This document shows, piece by piece, positions 16,696 through 23,806 of a stretch of 33,775 nucleotides of DNA. The stretch is from assembly GCA_026413965.1 (NCBI GenBank), contig JAOAJY010000007.1, forward strand, positions 1-33,775. The letters run 5' to 3'. The first letter of the stretch is position 1; each line of letters opens with the position of its first letter. Under the pieces are notes generated by a model, which was given only the letters and a program-made list of their open reading frames with translations, was not told where the DNA came from and searched no databases. The translations under genes and the position numbers were made by a program. Origin of the DNA: Microcaldota archaeon. GTDB taxonomy: Archaea > Micrarchaeota > Micrarchaeia > Anstonellales > Anstonellaceae.

Positions 16696-16733
16696 ATTAA
16701 AATAACACAATAGTGTTTTTTAGTTATTTTAAT
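16696..16733. repeat. Perfect 11-bp inverted repeat with nested hairpin
   Basis: ATTAAAATAAC at 16696-16706 is the exact reverse complement of GTTATTTTAAT at 16723-16733, separated by 16 bp. A second, overlapping hairpin AACAC-AATA-GTGTT lies at 16704-16717. The two structures share bases and so are mutually exclusive as RNA folds. As DNA it could be an operator or protein-binding palindrome. It is far from either start codon. Confidence 0.6.
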
Positions 16734-16909
16734 ATTCATATCCTCAATTTAATAAAAAAAGAAGCTCTAATGTCTTCTTTTTAGCCATTCTATCTCCTTA
16801 TAACTTATTTTTTTCATCCTCCGCCTGAAAAATATCTGTTCCATAAGGAACAAACAAAATCAAAAGAATCTCATTAAGGTTAAATGCTTTAATCCACAAA
16901 TTGCAACTT

Positions 16910-17467
16910 ATGCCACAATGCCAAAGATGCGGCTCATGGGCAGTTCTGCCATCTGGCTTATGCCAAAGCTGCGGCGCCAGTTCTCAAGCCCATCTTCCTG
17001 AGGATGTGCCGTGCCAGCGCTGCGGCATGTACCTGCCTGAGCATGAGCTGAAGATGTGGAATTCCAGGCTTTACTGCGCCTACTGCATAATGGACATCCA
17101 GGATGAAGAGGATCTGCTTCACCGAAGGCATAGCAAGCCTGAGCGCCATTCTGGAAGCGAGGGTCGAGAGCAAGAATTCGGCAAGGAGAAAGGCGCATGC
17201 GAAAGGTGCGGAAGGCAATCAGATGCCCTTTATCAGCATTTGGGAAAAAAGCTGTGCGCCTCCTGCCACTCAGACTCCAAGAGCCCTCCAGGCGAAGGCC
17301 ATGCGCCATTTGGGGTTTTTCTGCAGCAGCAGCTTGTGGGTTCTGCAAGGCAGTTTGCGGCAGGGCTTGGGAGCCCAAAAAAAGCCATCCTGCCTGATGG
17401 GCAAAGGAATCCAAAAAGAAAGAGCATTTGGGAAAGGATTTTTTCTTTTTTTGGGCTGAGAAAATAA
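16910..17467 (+). CDS. Protein with three CxxC-CxxC zinc-binding modules
   Basis: The ATG at 16910 gives 185 residues; a TTG at 16901 would add three. Six CxxC pairs form three likely zinc modules: CQRC/CQSC (residues 4-7, 18-21), CQRC/CAYC (35-38, 56-59) and CERC/CASC (97-100, 116-119). The second and third have the roughly 16-20-residue spacing of zinc ribbons or LIM-like treble clefs. A charged linker (60-95) separates modules two and three. The C-terminus is basic and ends in a hydrophobic/aromatic stretch (IWERIFSFFGLRK), which may form an amphipathic helix binding membrane or a partner. No enzyme motif is seen. The stop is 1 bp from the stop of the convergent rnp2 gene. Role unknown; nucleic-acid or protein binding is likely. 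Confidence 0.75.
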   Translation: MPQCQRCGSWAVLPSGLCQSCGASSQAHLPEDVPCQRCGMYLPEHELKMWNSRLYCAYCIMDIQDEEDLLHRRHSKPERHSGSEGREQEFGKEKGACERCGRQSDALYQHLGKKLCASCHSDSKSPPGEGHAPFGVFLQQQLVGSARQFAAGLGSPKKAILPDGQRNPKRKSIWERIFSFFGLRK

Positions 17468-17468
17468 G

Positions 17469-17780
17469 CTACAGCCTGCTTATAGTTCCGCTTGTGGAGA
17501 CAGGCTCCATTCTGGCAGCCTCGCCTTTCCAATCAGCCAGGCAAGCCATGCAAAAAATAGCCTGCTCCACCTTTTCCCTTCCGCACCTCACAACGCCTCT
17601 GCCTGTCTTTTCATCATACTTGACCAGCTTGAAGGCCAGCGTGGATACCCCAAGCTCGCCAAAAAAAGACAAAAAGTGCTCATGGATGATTGTTTTCCCT
17701 TGGGCATGCGCAGGCGGAGCGCCGCCGCATGTCAGCACAAACAAAATGTACCTTCTGCGGAATCTCTCAGATGGCTTCAT
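17469..17780 (-). CDS. rnp2: RNase P protein component 2 (Pop5/Rpp14 family)
   Basis: This 103-residue basic protein has the usual size and composition of archaeal Pop5. It starts with KPSERFRRRYILF, the typical first strand. The middle (GVSTLAFKLVKYDEKTGRGVVRC) is the characteristic region that precedes the helix contacting the Rpp30 partner. Pop5 and Rpp30 form a heterotetramer that binds the catalytic domain of RNase P RNA, which trims the 5' ends of pre-tRNAs. The start overlaps the stop of rnp3 by 4 nt, so both subunits are probably made in step. L15e-Rpp30-Pop5 order is known from the archaeal exosome/RNase P superoperon, which supports this call. Confidence 0.85.
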   Translation of the reverse strand: MKPSERFRRRYILFVLTCGGAPPAHAQGKTIIHEHFLSFFGELGVSTLAFKLVKYDEKTGRGVVRCGREKVEQAIFCMACLADWKGEAARMEPVSTSGTISRL

Positions 17781-18229
17781 TTTTTCGCCTCTTTAGCCTT
17801 TTCTTGCGCAAAACAAATCTCATGCTGGCTGAGCCCTAAAATAGCCATGAAAGAGCGGAGCTCCCTTGCGGTTCTAAGCTCATGTTCGCCTCTTGCCAGG
17901 GTGCAGAAGACATAGCCGCATCCTGCTTTTCTGCATGATTCTGCCGCAAGCCGCATCTTGGAAATCAGGATGCCTCGCCTGAAGCCTCTCTCCGCAAGGA
18001 TGTCGCAAAAAGCAAAAACCAGGCACCCATTGCTTTTCGCAAGCTGTCTGCAAGCTCCCTCATCAAGCTCATATTGGGGGAAGTGCAGCAAAACGTTTTT
18101 GACCTTGGCAAGCGGCTCCAAATCATCATGGGTTTTCGCTTGCCTGAATGCCTTCAAGCTTTCTGCAAGCAAATTTTCCTCAATCCCCTTTGCGCATCTT
18201 AAGCCTTTTGCCATCACTATGTCATACAT
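17777..18229 (-). CDS. rnp3: RNase P protein component 3 (Rpp30 family)
   Basis: The product is 150 residues, clearly shorter than typical archaeal Rpp30 (about 200 or more), so this may be a compact TIM-barrel variant. The C-terminal part carries recognisable Rpp30 features: a strand with KSNGCLVFAFCDIL, then GILISKMRLAAESCRKAGCGYVFCTLAR, where the family has its conserved segment after the region holding N-S-D-A-H in larger homologues, and the ending with ELRSFMAILGLSQHE. The gene begins 1 nt after the L15e stop and ends in a 4-nt overlap with rnp2. Its position between these two genes strengthens the assignment. It partners with Pop5 on RNase P RNA. Confidence 0.82.
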   Translation of the reverse strand: MYDIVMAKGLRCAKGIEENLLAESLKAFRQAKTHDDLEPLAKVKNVLLHFPQYELDEGACRQLAKSNGCLVFAFCDILAERGFRRGILISKMRLAAESCRKAGCGYVFCTLARGEHELRTARELRSFMAILGLSQHEICFAQEKAKEAKK

Positions 18230-18230
18230 C

Positions 18231-18698
18231 CTACTGCCTTCCTTTCTTGCCTGCTGAGGTCAATCCCCTAAACGCCCTTCCTTTTGGCGCTCCGGGCAGA
18301 AGCTTCCTGTCCACAAGTATGACCTCAAAATATTTTTTCGTCCCGTCTTGCCCAACCCAGTAGGAATTGAGGACCTCCATGTTGCGGAAAACCCTTGCGG
18401 CTTTCTCCTCCCCAATCCTCTGGAGGGACTTTCCAGGCGACAAATAAGCCACGTTTTTCGCAGGCTTCCTGCCTCCCCAAGGGTGGGGCCTTTTCCTCTG
18501 CCCCCTCCCAACTGCCACACGGGCAAGGATATAGCCTTCCTTTGCCTTATATCCAAGAGCCCTCGCCCTTGCAAGATTGGTGGGCCTGGCAATTCTCACC
18601 ACAGTCCCCTGCTTTCTCCACTCGGCTATCCTCTGCCGGTGGATGGCGCTCCTTTTGCGGTATTCTTCCTGGAAAGCTTTCTGCATGTATTTGTACAT
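18231..18698 (-). CDS. rpl15e: 50S ribosomal protein L15e
   Basis: The start at ATG 18698 gives 155 residues beginning [13 protein letters not shown], which matches the normal archaeal L15e N-terminus (M-x-Y-K-Y). Conserved family features follow: [42 protein letters not shown], then [27 protein letters not shown]15e binds 23S rRNA in the large subunit. The frame stays open upstream to 18824 and would add an Arg/Lys-rich extension encoded by a GAA/AAG triplet tract. A TATA-like element at 18791-18801 predicts a start of transcription near 18769, so the tract is more likely 5' leader. First gene of an operon with rnp3 and rnp2. Confidence 0.93.
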   Translation of the reverse strand: MYKYMQKAFQEEYRKRSAIHRQRIAEWRKQGTVVRIARPTNLARARALGYKAKEGYILARVAVGRGQRKRPHPWGGRKPAKNVAYLSPGKSLQRIGEEKAARVFRNMEVLNSYWVGQDGTKKYFEVILVDRKLLPGAPKGRAFRGLTSAGKKGRQ

Positions 18699-18790
18699 CC
18701 CCACACAATCACCGTTGCTCTTTTTTCTTCTTCTTCTTCTTCGTTCGGGCAACGACCCCCACATCCGAAGCGCAATCATCTGGCGCATAA

Positions 18791-18801
18791 TGTATAATAA
18801 G
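18791..18801 (-). promoter_or_regulatory. Possible TATA box for the L15e-rnp3-rnp2 operon
   Basis: On the minus strand the sequence is GCTTATTATAC. It lies just downstream of the 3' end of the coiled-coil gene and about 100 nt before the L15e ATG, implying a leader of about 70 nt. No better box is seen nearer the start. Confidence 0.4.
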
Positions 18802-18830
18802 CTTGCGCAATCCCTTGCAGGCAAATCAGC

Positions 18831-19733
18831 TCAGATTTCAAAAGACTTCTCTTTGTAAACCACGGTGTCCCCAGCGATGTACCTTTCGCCAATTTTCAGC
18901 AAAGAGCGCCTTTCGCCTTTGCGGTAATGCCCCAAGACAACCGTCCCGTTTTTTCCAAGCTTGGCAAGGTATTTTTGGAGAGGGGCAATCTCCTCAAGGG
19001 CGTATCTTACTGTCTGGGAGAGCGGAATCCTGTCTGTGTGCTTGCCGTTGCTTATGGTCAAGTGCTTGTGGTCCAAAAATATGTTGGCGCTTCCATGCTT
19101 CCCCATTATGCCAAGCAGCTCCTCCTTGGCTTCCTGTATCCTTTTTCTCAGCCTTTCTTTTGAAATCCTGTCGAATGCCTCCCCCACTTCCTTTTTGAGC
19201 CTCAAAACCTTGGCTTTCAGCGACCGCAGCTTTCGGTATGAAGACCCGCTTCTGCCGTATGCTATCTTTTTGAGCTTGGAGATGGATTTCCTGCACTTTT
19301 CAGCTTCCTTTCTGAAAGCCATGAAATGGCTTCTTGCCTCAAGCGCATCGCCTTCAGAATCGGCGTCTTTCATTTTTTTCAGGCTGCCCGCCAGCTTCTC
19401 AAGCACGGCTTTTGCGGATTCCAATTCGCAAGCCCATTCCTCCTCCCGCTCGGCAAGCTCAGCCGCAATGGCATACCTTTCAGCCTCGCCAATCTCAGCC
19501 AAAAGCTTGTCCGCAACTATGGCAGTTTCGTTCAAACCCAAATCCTTGCTTGCGTTCTGCTGAAGCATTTTTTTCGCAGCCACTATCTGCTCCTCGGCTT
19601 TCTGCGTCAAGGAGAAAAACCGATCAGCCTCTGCGCTTTCCCTAATAAGAGCCTCCATCAGCTCATCTGCGCTGCTTTCAAGCTCAGAGTAGATTTGGGA
19701 GCATTTTTCTATCAAGCTGGTCGCAGAGGGCAT
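18831..19733 (-). CDS. Coiled-coil protein of unknown function
   Basis: The ATG at 19733 (MPSATSLIEKC) is chosen because a TATA box at 19752-19763 is centred about 25 nt upstream, giving a leaderless mRNA; a TTG at 19748 in the same frame falls too close to the box. The product is 300 residues. Residues 1-200 are long, charged helices typical of coiled coils, with no membrane segment. The last roughly 85 residues are a separate basic, beta-rich domain (SANIFLDHKHLTISNGKHTDRI ... VVLGHYRKGERRSLLKIGERYIAGD) that looks like a small folded nucleic-acid or protein-binding unit. I do not recognise the family. It sits between rtcB and L15e, both RNA-related, which weakly suggests an RNA-linked role. 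Confidence 0.75.
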   Translation of the reverse strand: MPSATSLIEKCSQIYSELESSADELMEALIRESAEADRFFSLTQKAEEQIVAAKKMLQQNASKDLGLNETAIVADKLLAEIGEAERYAIAAELAEREEEWACELESAKAVLEKLAGSLKKMKDADSEGDALEARSHFMAFRKEAEKCRKSISKLKKIAYGRSGSSYRKLRSLKAKVLRLKKEVGEAFDRISKERLRKRIQEAKEELLGIMGKHGSANIFLDHKHLTISNGKHTDRIPLSQTVRYALEEIAPLQKYLAKLGKNGTVVLGHYRKGERRSLLKIGERYIAGDTVVYKEKSFEI

Positions 19734-19751
19734 GTGGCAGTTGTGCAATTT

Positions 19752-19763
19752 CTTATTTATAAG
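19752..19763 (-). promoter_or_regulatory. TATA box for the coiled-coil gene
   Basis: The minus strand reads CTTATAAATAAG. Its centre is about 25 nt from the ATG at 19733, the expected spacing for a leaderless archaeal transcript. It lies immediately downstream of the rtcB stop codon, so this gene can be expressed independently of rtcB. Confidence 0.65.
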
Positions 19764-19766
19764 CGT

Positions 19767-21191
19767 TTATCCTTTCACCACGCCCATGGGCGAAAGCCTT
19801 GCTACTATGTCTGAAAGCCCTGCCTGCGCAACTGACGCCACCACTTCATCAACGTTCTTGTATGCTCCTGGCGCTTCCTCCGCAAGAAGCTCTGATTCAG
19901 TCGCCTTCACCATTATGCCTTTTCCCATGAGCTCATCTTGTATCTGCTTTCCAGTCCAGCTGCGTATGGCTTTGCTTCTGCTCATGGCTCTGCCTGCCCC
20001 ATGGCAAGTTGAGCCCCATGAGTTCTCCATCGCCCCCTTTTTCCCAACAAGGACATATGAGGCAGTCCCCATGCTCCCTGGAATCAGCACCGGCTGCCCT
20101 ATCTGCCGATAATATGGCGGAAGCTCCTCCCTTCCTGCCGCAAATGCCCTCGTGGCTCCTTTGCGGTGCACGCAAAGAGTCTTTCTTTTCCCTTCCACTT
20201 CATGCTCCTCAAATTTTGCTATGTTGTGGCAAACATCATAGACAAGGGGCATCTGCTCTGAGGTTCCCCTGCCGAACACCTCGTCGAAAGTCTCCCTCAC
20301 CCAGTGCATCATGATATGCCGGTTGTTGAATGCGTAATTGACTGCGCATCTCATAGCCTTTATGTATTTTTGCGCCTCTGGGCTGCTTATCGGGGCGCAG
20401 CAAAGCTCAGGGTCTGGAAGGTCTATTTTGTATTTTTTGGCAGCCTGCAGCATCTCGCGCAAGGAGTCGTCGCAGACTTGGTGGCCAAACCCGCGCGAGC
20501 CGCAGTGTATCATCACCACAGCGTTCCCCTCCCTAAGCCCGAACTTCTCCGCAATCTCAGGAAGCATGACTTTTTGTACCTCCTGGATTTCCACAAAATG
20601 GTTGCCTGCCCCCACTGTTCCAAATTGCGGCAAGCCCCTTTTCTTCGCCTTTTCGCTCACAGCCGAAGGGTCCGCGCCCTCCATGCGCCCGTTCTCCTCT
20701 GTCTTCTCCTTGTCTTCCCGCGTCCCGTATCCTTGCCTTATTGCCCAGTCCACTCCCTCCACCACTGCCTCATCAAGCTCAGACTCTTTCAGCCTCAGCT
20801 TCCCCTTTGAGCCCACTCCGGATGGGACATTTTTGAAAAGCGCATCCACCAGCTGCCTCATCTTTGCGCGGACCTCTTGGGACTTGAGCCCGGTTGCAAT
20901 CAGGCGCACTCCGCAGTTTATGTCATATCCCACTCCGCCAGGGGAGATGATTCCGCTTTCCATCTCAAAAGCAGCCACTCCCCCAATCGGAAATCCATAG
21001 CCCTCATGCCCATCAGGCATAAGCAGGGCATGGCCCACAATGCCTGGAAGGCTCGCCACGTTCCTAAGCTGGCTGAAGGTCCTGTCCTTTCCCATAAGCT
21101 CAACTACGCTTTGGTTGGCAAACACCCTTGCAGGAACCCTCATCTTCCCCTCTTTCTCTATTTCCCACACTGCGCTTGAGATTTGTTTCAA
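19767..21191 (-). CDS. rtcB: RNA-splicing ligase RtcB
   Basis: The product is 474 residues. RtcB joins 2',3'-cyclic phosphate or 3'-phosphate RNA ends to 5'-OH ends using GTP and Mn2+; in archaea it seals tRNA exons after intron removal. Diagnostic motifs are present: MPDGHEGYGFPIGG, GVGYDINCGVR with metal ligands Asp90 and Cys93, GAGNHFVE (Asn197-His198), HCGSRGFGHQ (His229), and STCHGAGRAMSR with the guanylylated His397. No intein interrupts it, as happens in some archaea. The TTG at 21191 is preferred over ATG 21143 because GGTGGT lies just upstream and because the added residues (VWEIEKEGKMRVP) align with the known archaeal N-terminus. It follows htpX after 15 nt. The two-intron tRNA in this window would be a natural substrate. 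Confidence 0.96.
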   Translation of the reverse strand: MKQISSAVWEIEKEGKMRVPARVFANQSVVELMGKDRTFSQLRNVASLPGIVGHALLMPDGHEGYGFPIGGVAAFEMESGIISPGGVGYDINCGVRLIATGLKSQEVRAKMRQLVDALFKNVPSGVGSKGKLRLKESELDEAVVEGVDWAIRQGYGTREDKEKTEENGRMEGADPSAVSEKAKKRGLPQFGTVGAGNHFVEIQEVQKVMLPEIAEKFGLREGNAVVMIHCGSRGFGHQVCDDSLREMLQAAKKYKIDLPDPELCCAPISSPEAQKYIKAMRCAVNYAFNNRHIMMHWVRETFDEVFGRGTSEQMPLVYDVCHNIAKFEEHEVEGKRKTLCVHRKGATRAFAAGREELPPYYRQIGQPVLIPGSMGTASYVLVGKKGAMENSWGSTCHGAGRAMSRSKAIRSWTGKQIQDELMGKGIMVKATESELLAEEAPGAYKNVDEVVASVAQAGLSDIVARLSPMGVVKG

Positions 21192-21206
21192 AAAACCACC
21201 GATTTT

Positions 21207-22163
21207 TCAGGAAGCCTGCTTCTTTATGCGCATCAGGTTCTCCAGCCTTTTTGCAGTCAGGGGGTGGGTCATCAGAAGCTCAATAGCGCCTGCGCGCTTC
21301 TCCTTCTCAATTGCCTCGGCAAGCGCTGCCTCGTTTCCTGAGCTGATTGCCCTTGCGATTTCATGGGCATCCAGCTTTGCGCTTGATGGCTCGGAGAAAT
21401 AAAGAGCCTTGACCATTGAGCCTTGGTCAAATTTCCCAAAGTAGCGCCCATAGGATATTTTGGCAAGCGCGGTCATAAGCGCATTCGGATTGGAGGTGAG
21501 CCTTGCGGAGAATTCATCTGCCGCATACTCCCTTTGCCGCGAAAGCCACATGACCATAAGCTGCCCTATGAACTGAGCCACGAAAGCCCCCACAATCGTG
21601 CCTATCCCCGGCCCCTCATCCCTTCCTCTTGGAGAAAATATCAGCACGCCGTAGTAAAGAAGCACAGGCAATACGCTTGCCACTGTCATCACAGCAACGT
21701 CTCGGTTGTTTATGTGCCCAAGCTCATGCGCCATCACGCCCTCTATTTCCTGCTTGTCCAATACAGAAAGCAGGCCCGTATGGACAGCTATGCCTGAGTC
21801 AGACTGGGTTCTTCCGAAAGCGAAAGCATTCGGGGATGGGTCCTTGACAAGGTAAAGCTTGGGCATGGGCAGCCCTGCTTTCTTTGACAGCCTCTGGACC
21901 ATCTCAAAAAGCTCAGGGGCATCCTGCTGCCTGAGCTCTTTTGCACCAGTCGCCAATTTTATTATGCTGGGCCCAAGCCACCACTGCACAGCAGTCATGG
22001 CGAACGAGACAATCAGCCAAAAAAGTATGCTCCCTGTCCCAGCAATTCCTGTATAATGCAATATAGCGCCTATCAAGGCTGTTATGACTCCAAACACCAG
22101 CACAGTCGTGAGCAATATCCTGATTTTCATTCCCCATCCTGGGTTAAACCGTGCCTGCTCCAT
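21207..22163 (-). CDS. htpX: HtpX-type M48 membrane zinc metalloprotease
   Basis: The ATG at 22163 is preferred (318 residues) because a strong GGAGGTG lies 5-11 bases upstream; the frame is open further but without features. Two N-terminal helices (about 15-36 and 44-62) are followed by the catalytic HELGH at 146-150, two more helices (about 157-176 and 186-207), and REYAADEF with the third zinc ligand Glu212. PNAFAFGRTQ and the HPLTAKRLENL ending are typical of the family. HtpX-like proteases degrade damaged membrane proteins with the active site facing the cytoplasm. It is first in an operon with rtcB and divergent from a winged-helix gene. Confidence 0.94.
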   Translation of the reverse strand: MEQARFNPGWGMKIRILLTTVLVFGVITALIGAILHYTGIAGTGSILFWLIVSFAMTAVQWWLGPSIIKLATGAKELRQQDAPELFEMVQRLSKKAGLPMPKLYLVKDPSPNAFAFGRTQSDSGIAVHTGLLSVLDKQEIEGVMAHELGHINNRDVAVMTVASVLPVLLYYGVLIFSPRGRDEGPGIGTIVGAFVAQFIGQLMVMWLSRQREYAADEFSARLTSNPNALMTALAKISYGRYFGKFDQGSMVKALYFSEPSSAKLDAHEIARAISSGNEAALAEAIEKEKRAGAIELLMTHPLTAKRLENLMRIKKQAS

Positions 22164-22217
22164 TCTCCCACCTCCAAAAAAAAGATGCATCTTATCTTTT
22201 TCTTTAAATCGTATTGC

Positions 22218-22230
22218 CAAATATATAAGC
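22218..22230. promoter_or_regulatory. Shared TATA element between htpX and the winged-helix gene
   Basis: AAATATATAAGC is close to a palindrome and can serve as a TATA box in both directions. On the minus strand it predicts an htpX leader of about 35 nt containing the GGAGGTG site. On the plus strand its centre is about 21-25 nt from the ATG at 22245, consistent with a leaderless or nearly leaderless mRNA. Confidence 0.55.
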
Positions 22231-22244
22231 TTTTCTTGCCGAAA

Positions 22245-22874
22245 ATGGAGCCTGGCTCCTTGCCTCCAAAAAGCAGCTATAAAAACCTGAACATGCTTCA
22301 TACACTCATGCAAGAGGAAGAAGTGGATGGAGGGCAGGAAGAGGAGCAAGCCGCCAAAGAGGCTTACAAGCCATCAATTGCATCGCGGGGGATTCCTTCC
22401 AAAGACTCGCTCTACCTGCCTCCGCACAATTCCCCAGAGCTTCGCTCTTTCCAGGACAGCGGGGAAAATCCGACCAGGAATGTGTGGAGCCTGGAGGAAG
22501 TGGTGAATTTTGTCTTCCCGAAAAAGTACCAGCAGAAATACAACGAAATTGCCCTCTCTTTCCTTAGGCTCTGCCTTGAGAAAACCACGCTTTCCGGCGA
22601 GGAAATCGGCAGGTTCGTCTCAAGCAGCGGCATCTCAAAAGCCACATTCTACAACCGCGTCCTTCCTCGCCTCAAAAGAATAGGCATGCTGAAGGTGGAA
22701 AGGCAGACTGTGATTGCGCTGGAAAGCAAAAGGAAATTCCGCCCGATGATAATCTCCATCTCAAAAACTTTCGGCAATTACCTAAACAAAATTGGCGATT
22801 CTTGGCTGGCAATCGTGGATGATGCCCGCTCAAGAAAGCGGGTGGAGGAGCGGACAGGCGGCTTGCAAAAATGA
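22245..22874 (+). CDS. Winged-helix DNA-binding protein
   Basis: The ATG at 22245 gives 209 residues and fits the TATA element just upstream; the frame is open further left but there it lies inside the htpX gene and its leader. Residues 1-75 are polar and probably disordered. Residues about 82-165 form a helix-turn-helix unit: helices at 84-112, then LSGEEIGRFVSSSGISKATFYNRVLPRLKRIGMLKVE, a classic recognition-helix-plus-wing arrangement, followed by a beta wing (TVIALESKRKFRPMIISIS). A transcription regulator is likely. Its divergent position suggests htpX or itself as target, by inference. It converges with the KaiC-like gene, leaving 18 bp between stops. Confidence 0.75.
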   Translation: MEPGSLPPKSSYKNLNMLHTLMQEEEVDGGQEEEQAAKEAYKPSIASRGIPSKDSLYLPPHNSPELRSFQDSGENPTRNVWSLEEVVNFVFPKKYQQKYNEIALSFLRLCLEKTTLSGEEIGRFVSSSGISKATFYNRVLPRLKRIGMLKVERQTVIALESKRKFRPMIISISKTFGNYLNKIGDSWLAIVDDARSRKRVEERTGGLQK

Positions 22875-22892
22875 GCCTTCCTGCTATATCGC

Positions 22893-23723
22893 CTAATCGT
22901 CATTCACATCATAAAAGACTATCTCGTTGGGGTATACTCTTATCCCCAAATTGTCCACGAATTCAAAAGGGCAAACCCTCTCTGATGGGCGGCTTCCCCT
23001 CATTTTCAAGACCTCTATTGCGCGATACCTGGCGGACTGGTTCCTTGGGTGGTGCATCACTATGACGCCGTCCGAAAGATACTCCAAGCCAGCTGTCCTT
23101 CTCTCCTTGTCCGACAGCCTGCCCTCCACCGAAAGCAGGGAGGTGCATCCCCATTTGCGAAGCATGTCAAAAAGCGCAATCTCGGATTCTCTTGCCTGGT
23201 AGGCAGTCTCAAAAAGAGCCATGTAGGAAGTCAGCGAATCAATGCACAGCCTCTTTGCTCCAATGGAGGTTATGGTGTCCATTATCAGCCCGCCTCCCTC
23301 CTCAATCAGCTTCTTCACCTCGTGCGGCCGGTAGCTGATGGCTGCGAAAAGGTTCTGCTCCTCAAGCGCTTTGAAGTCAAACCCAAAGCTAAGCATGTGG
23401 CGGAATATTGATTCCGCAGACTCCTCAAATGTTAGGAGAACTCCGGGGTCTTTGTATTGCGAAGCCCCAACGAAAAGATATTGCGCAAGCAGAGTGGTCT
23501 TTCCAGATCCTGCCCCGCCCATGACCAAAGTGGTGCTGCCCTTCTCAAACCCTCCTCCAATAAGCTCATCCAGCCCGGGTATGCCGGAAGGCACTCTTTC
23601 CTCCAGCGGCACGCTGCTTGGAGCCTGAGCCTGCAAGGATGGCTGAAGCCTTTCCTTTTCCTCCTGCCCGCGCCTGATTGGCTTGACTGTAGGCCTTATT
23701 TTCTGGTCGGACAAGCCAGGCAT
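22893..23723 (-). CDS. KaiC/RadA-like ATPase, single domain
   Basis: The product is 276 residues. After a basic, probably flexible N-terminus (1-42) comes a KaiC-type RecA fold: SGIPGLDELIGGGFEKG, Walker A GGAGSGKTT (69-77), catalytic glutamates in FEES (residues 100-101), and Walker B LCIDS with Asp162. DGVIVMHHPRNQSARYRAIEVLKMRGSRP is the usual KaiC ending region. Archaeal single-domain KaiC-like ATPases are linked to signal transduction and to motility or redox regulation, but the target is unknown. The ATG at 23723 lies about 35 nt from a TATA box at 23753-23763. A divergent neighbour encodes a degenerate relative. Confidence 0.88.
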   Translation of the reverse strand: MPGLSDQKIRPTVKPIRRGQEEKERLQPSLQAQAPSSVPLEERVPSGIPGLDELIGGGFEKGSTTLVMGGAGSGKTTLLAQYLFVGASQYKDPGVLLTFEESAESIFRHMLSFGFDFKALEEQNLFAAISYRPHEVKKLIEEGGGLIMDTITSIGAKRLCIDSLTSYMALFETAYQARESEIALFDMLRKWGCTSLLSVEGRLSDKERRTAGLEYLSDGVIVMHHPRNQSARYRAIEVLKMRGSRPSERVCPFEFVDNLGIRVYPNEIVFYDVNDD

Positions 23724-23752
23724 AAAATCATCTCAGAAAGTTTTCCAACGAA

Positions 23753-23763
23753 CTTTTATAAAC
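23753..23763. promoter_or_regulatory. Shared TATA element between the two KaiC-like genes
   Basis: CTTTTATAAAC reads as GTTTATAAAAG on the other strand, so it is a good TATA box both ways. It predicts transcription starts near 23732 (minus) and 23784 (plus). The 83-bp spacer holds nothing else apparent. Confidence 0.5.
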
Positions 23764-23806
23764 ATGCTCAGTTTTATTCTCGTCATAAAAATGCGAAAGT
23801 GAGGCC

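Larger units (their letters stand above)
16520..16909. other. A/T-rich intergenic region without genes
   Basis: About 390 bp separate the divergent starts of speD and the zinc-finger gene. Most of it (16561-16800) is runs of T and A, in clear contrast to the mixed composition of the surrounding genes. No open frame of note, tRNA or known RNA is visible. It holds the speD promoter at its left end, a perfect inverted repeat in the middle (16696-16733), and a weak TATA-like TTAAATGC near 16880, about 27 nt before the ATG at 16910. Confidence 0.6.
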
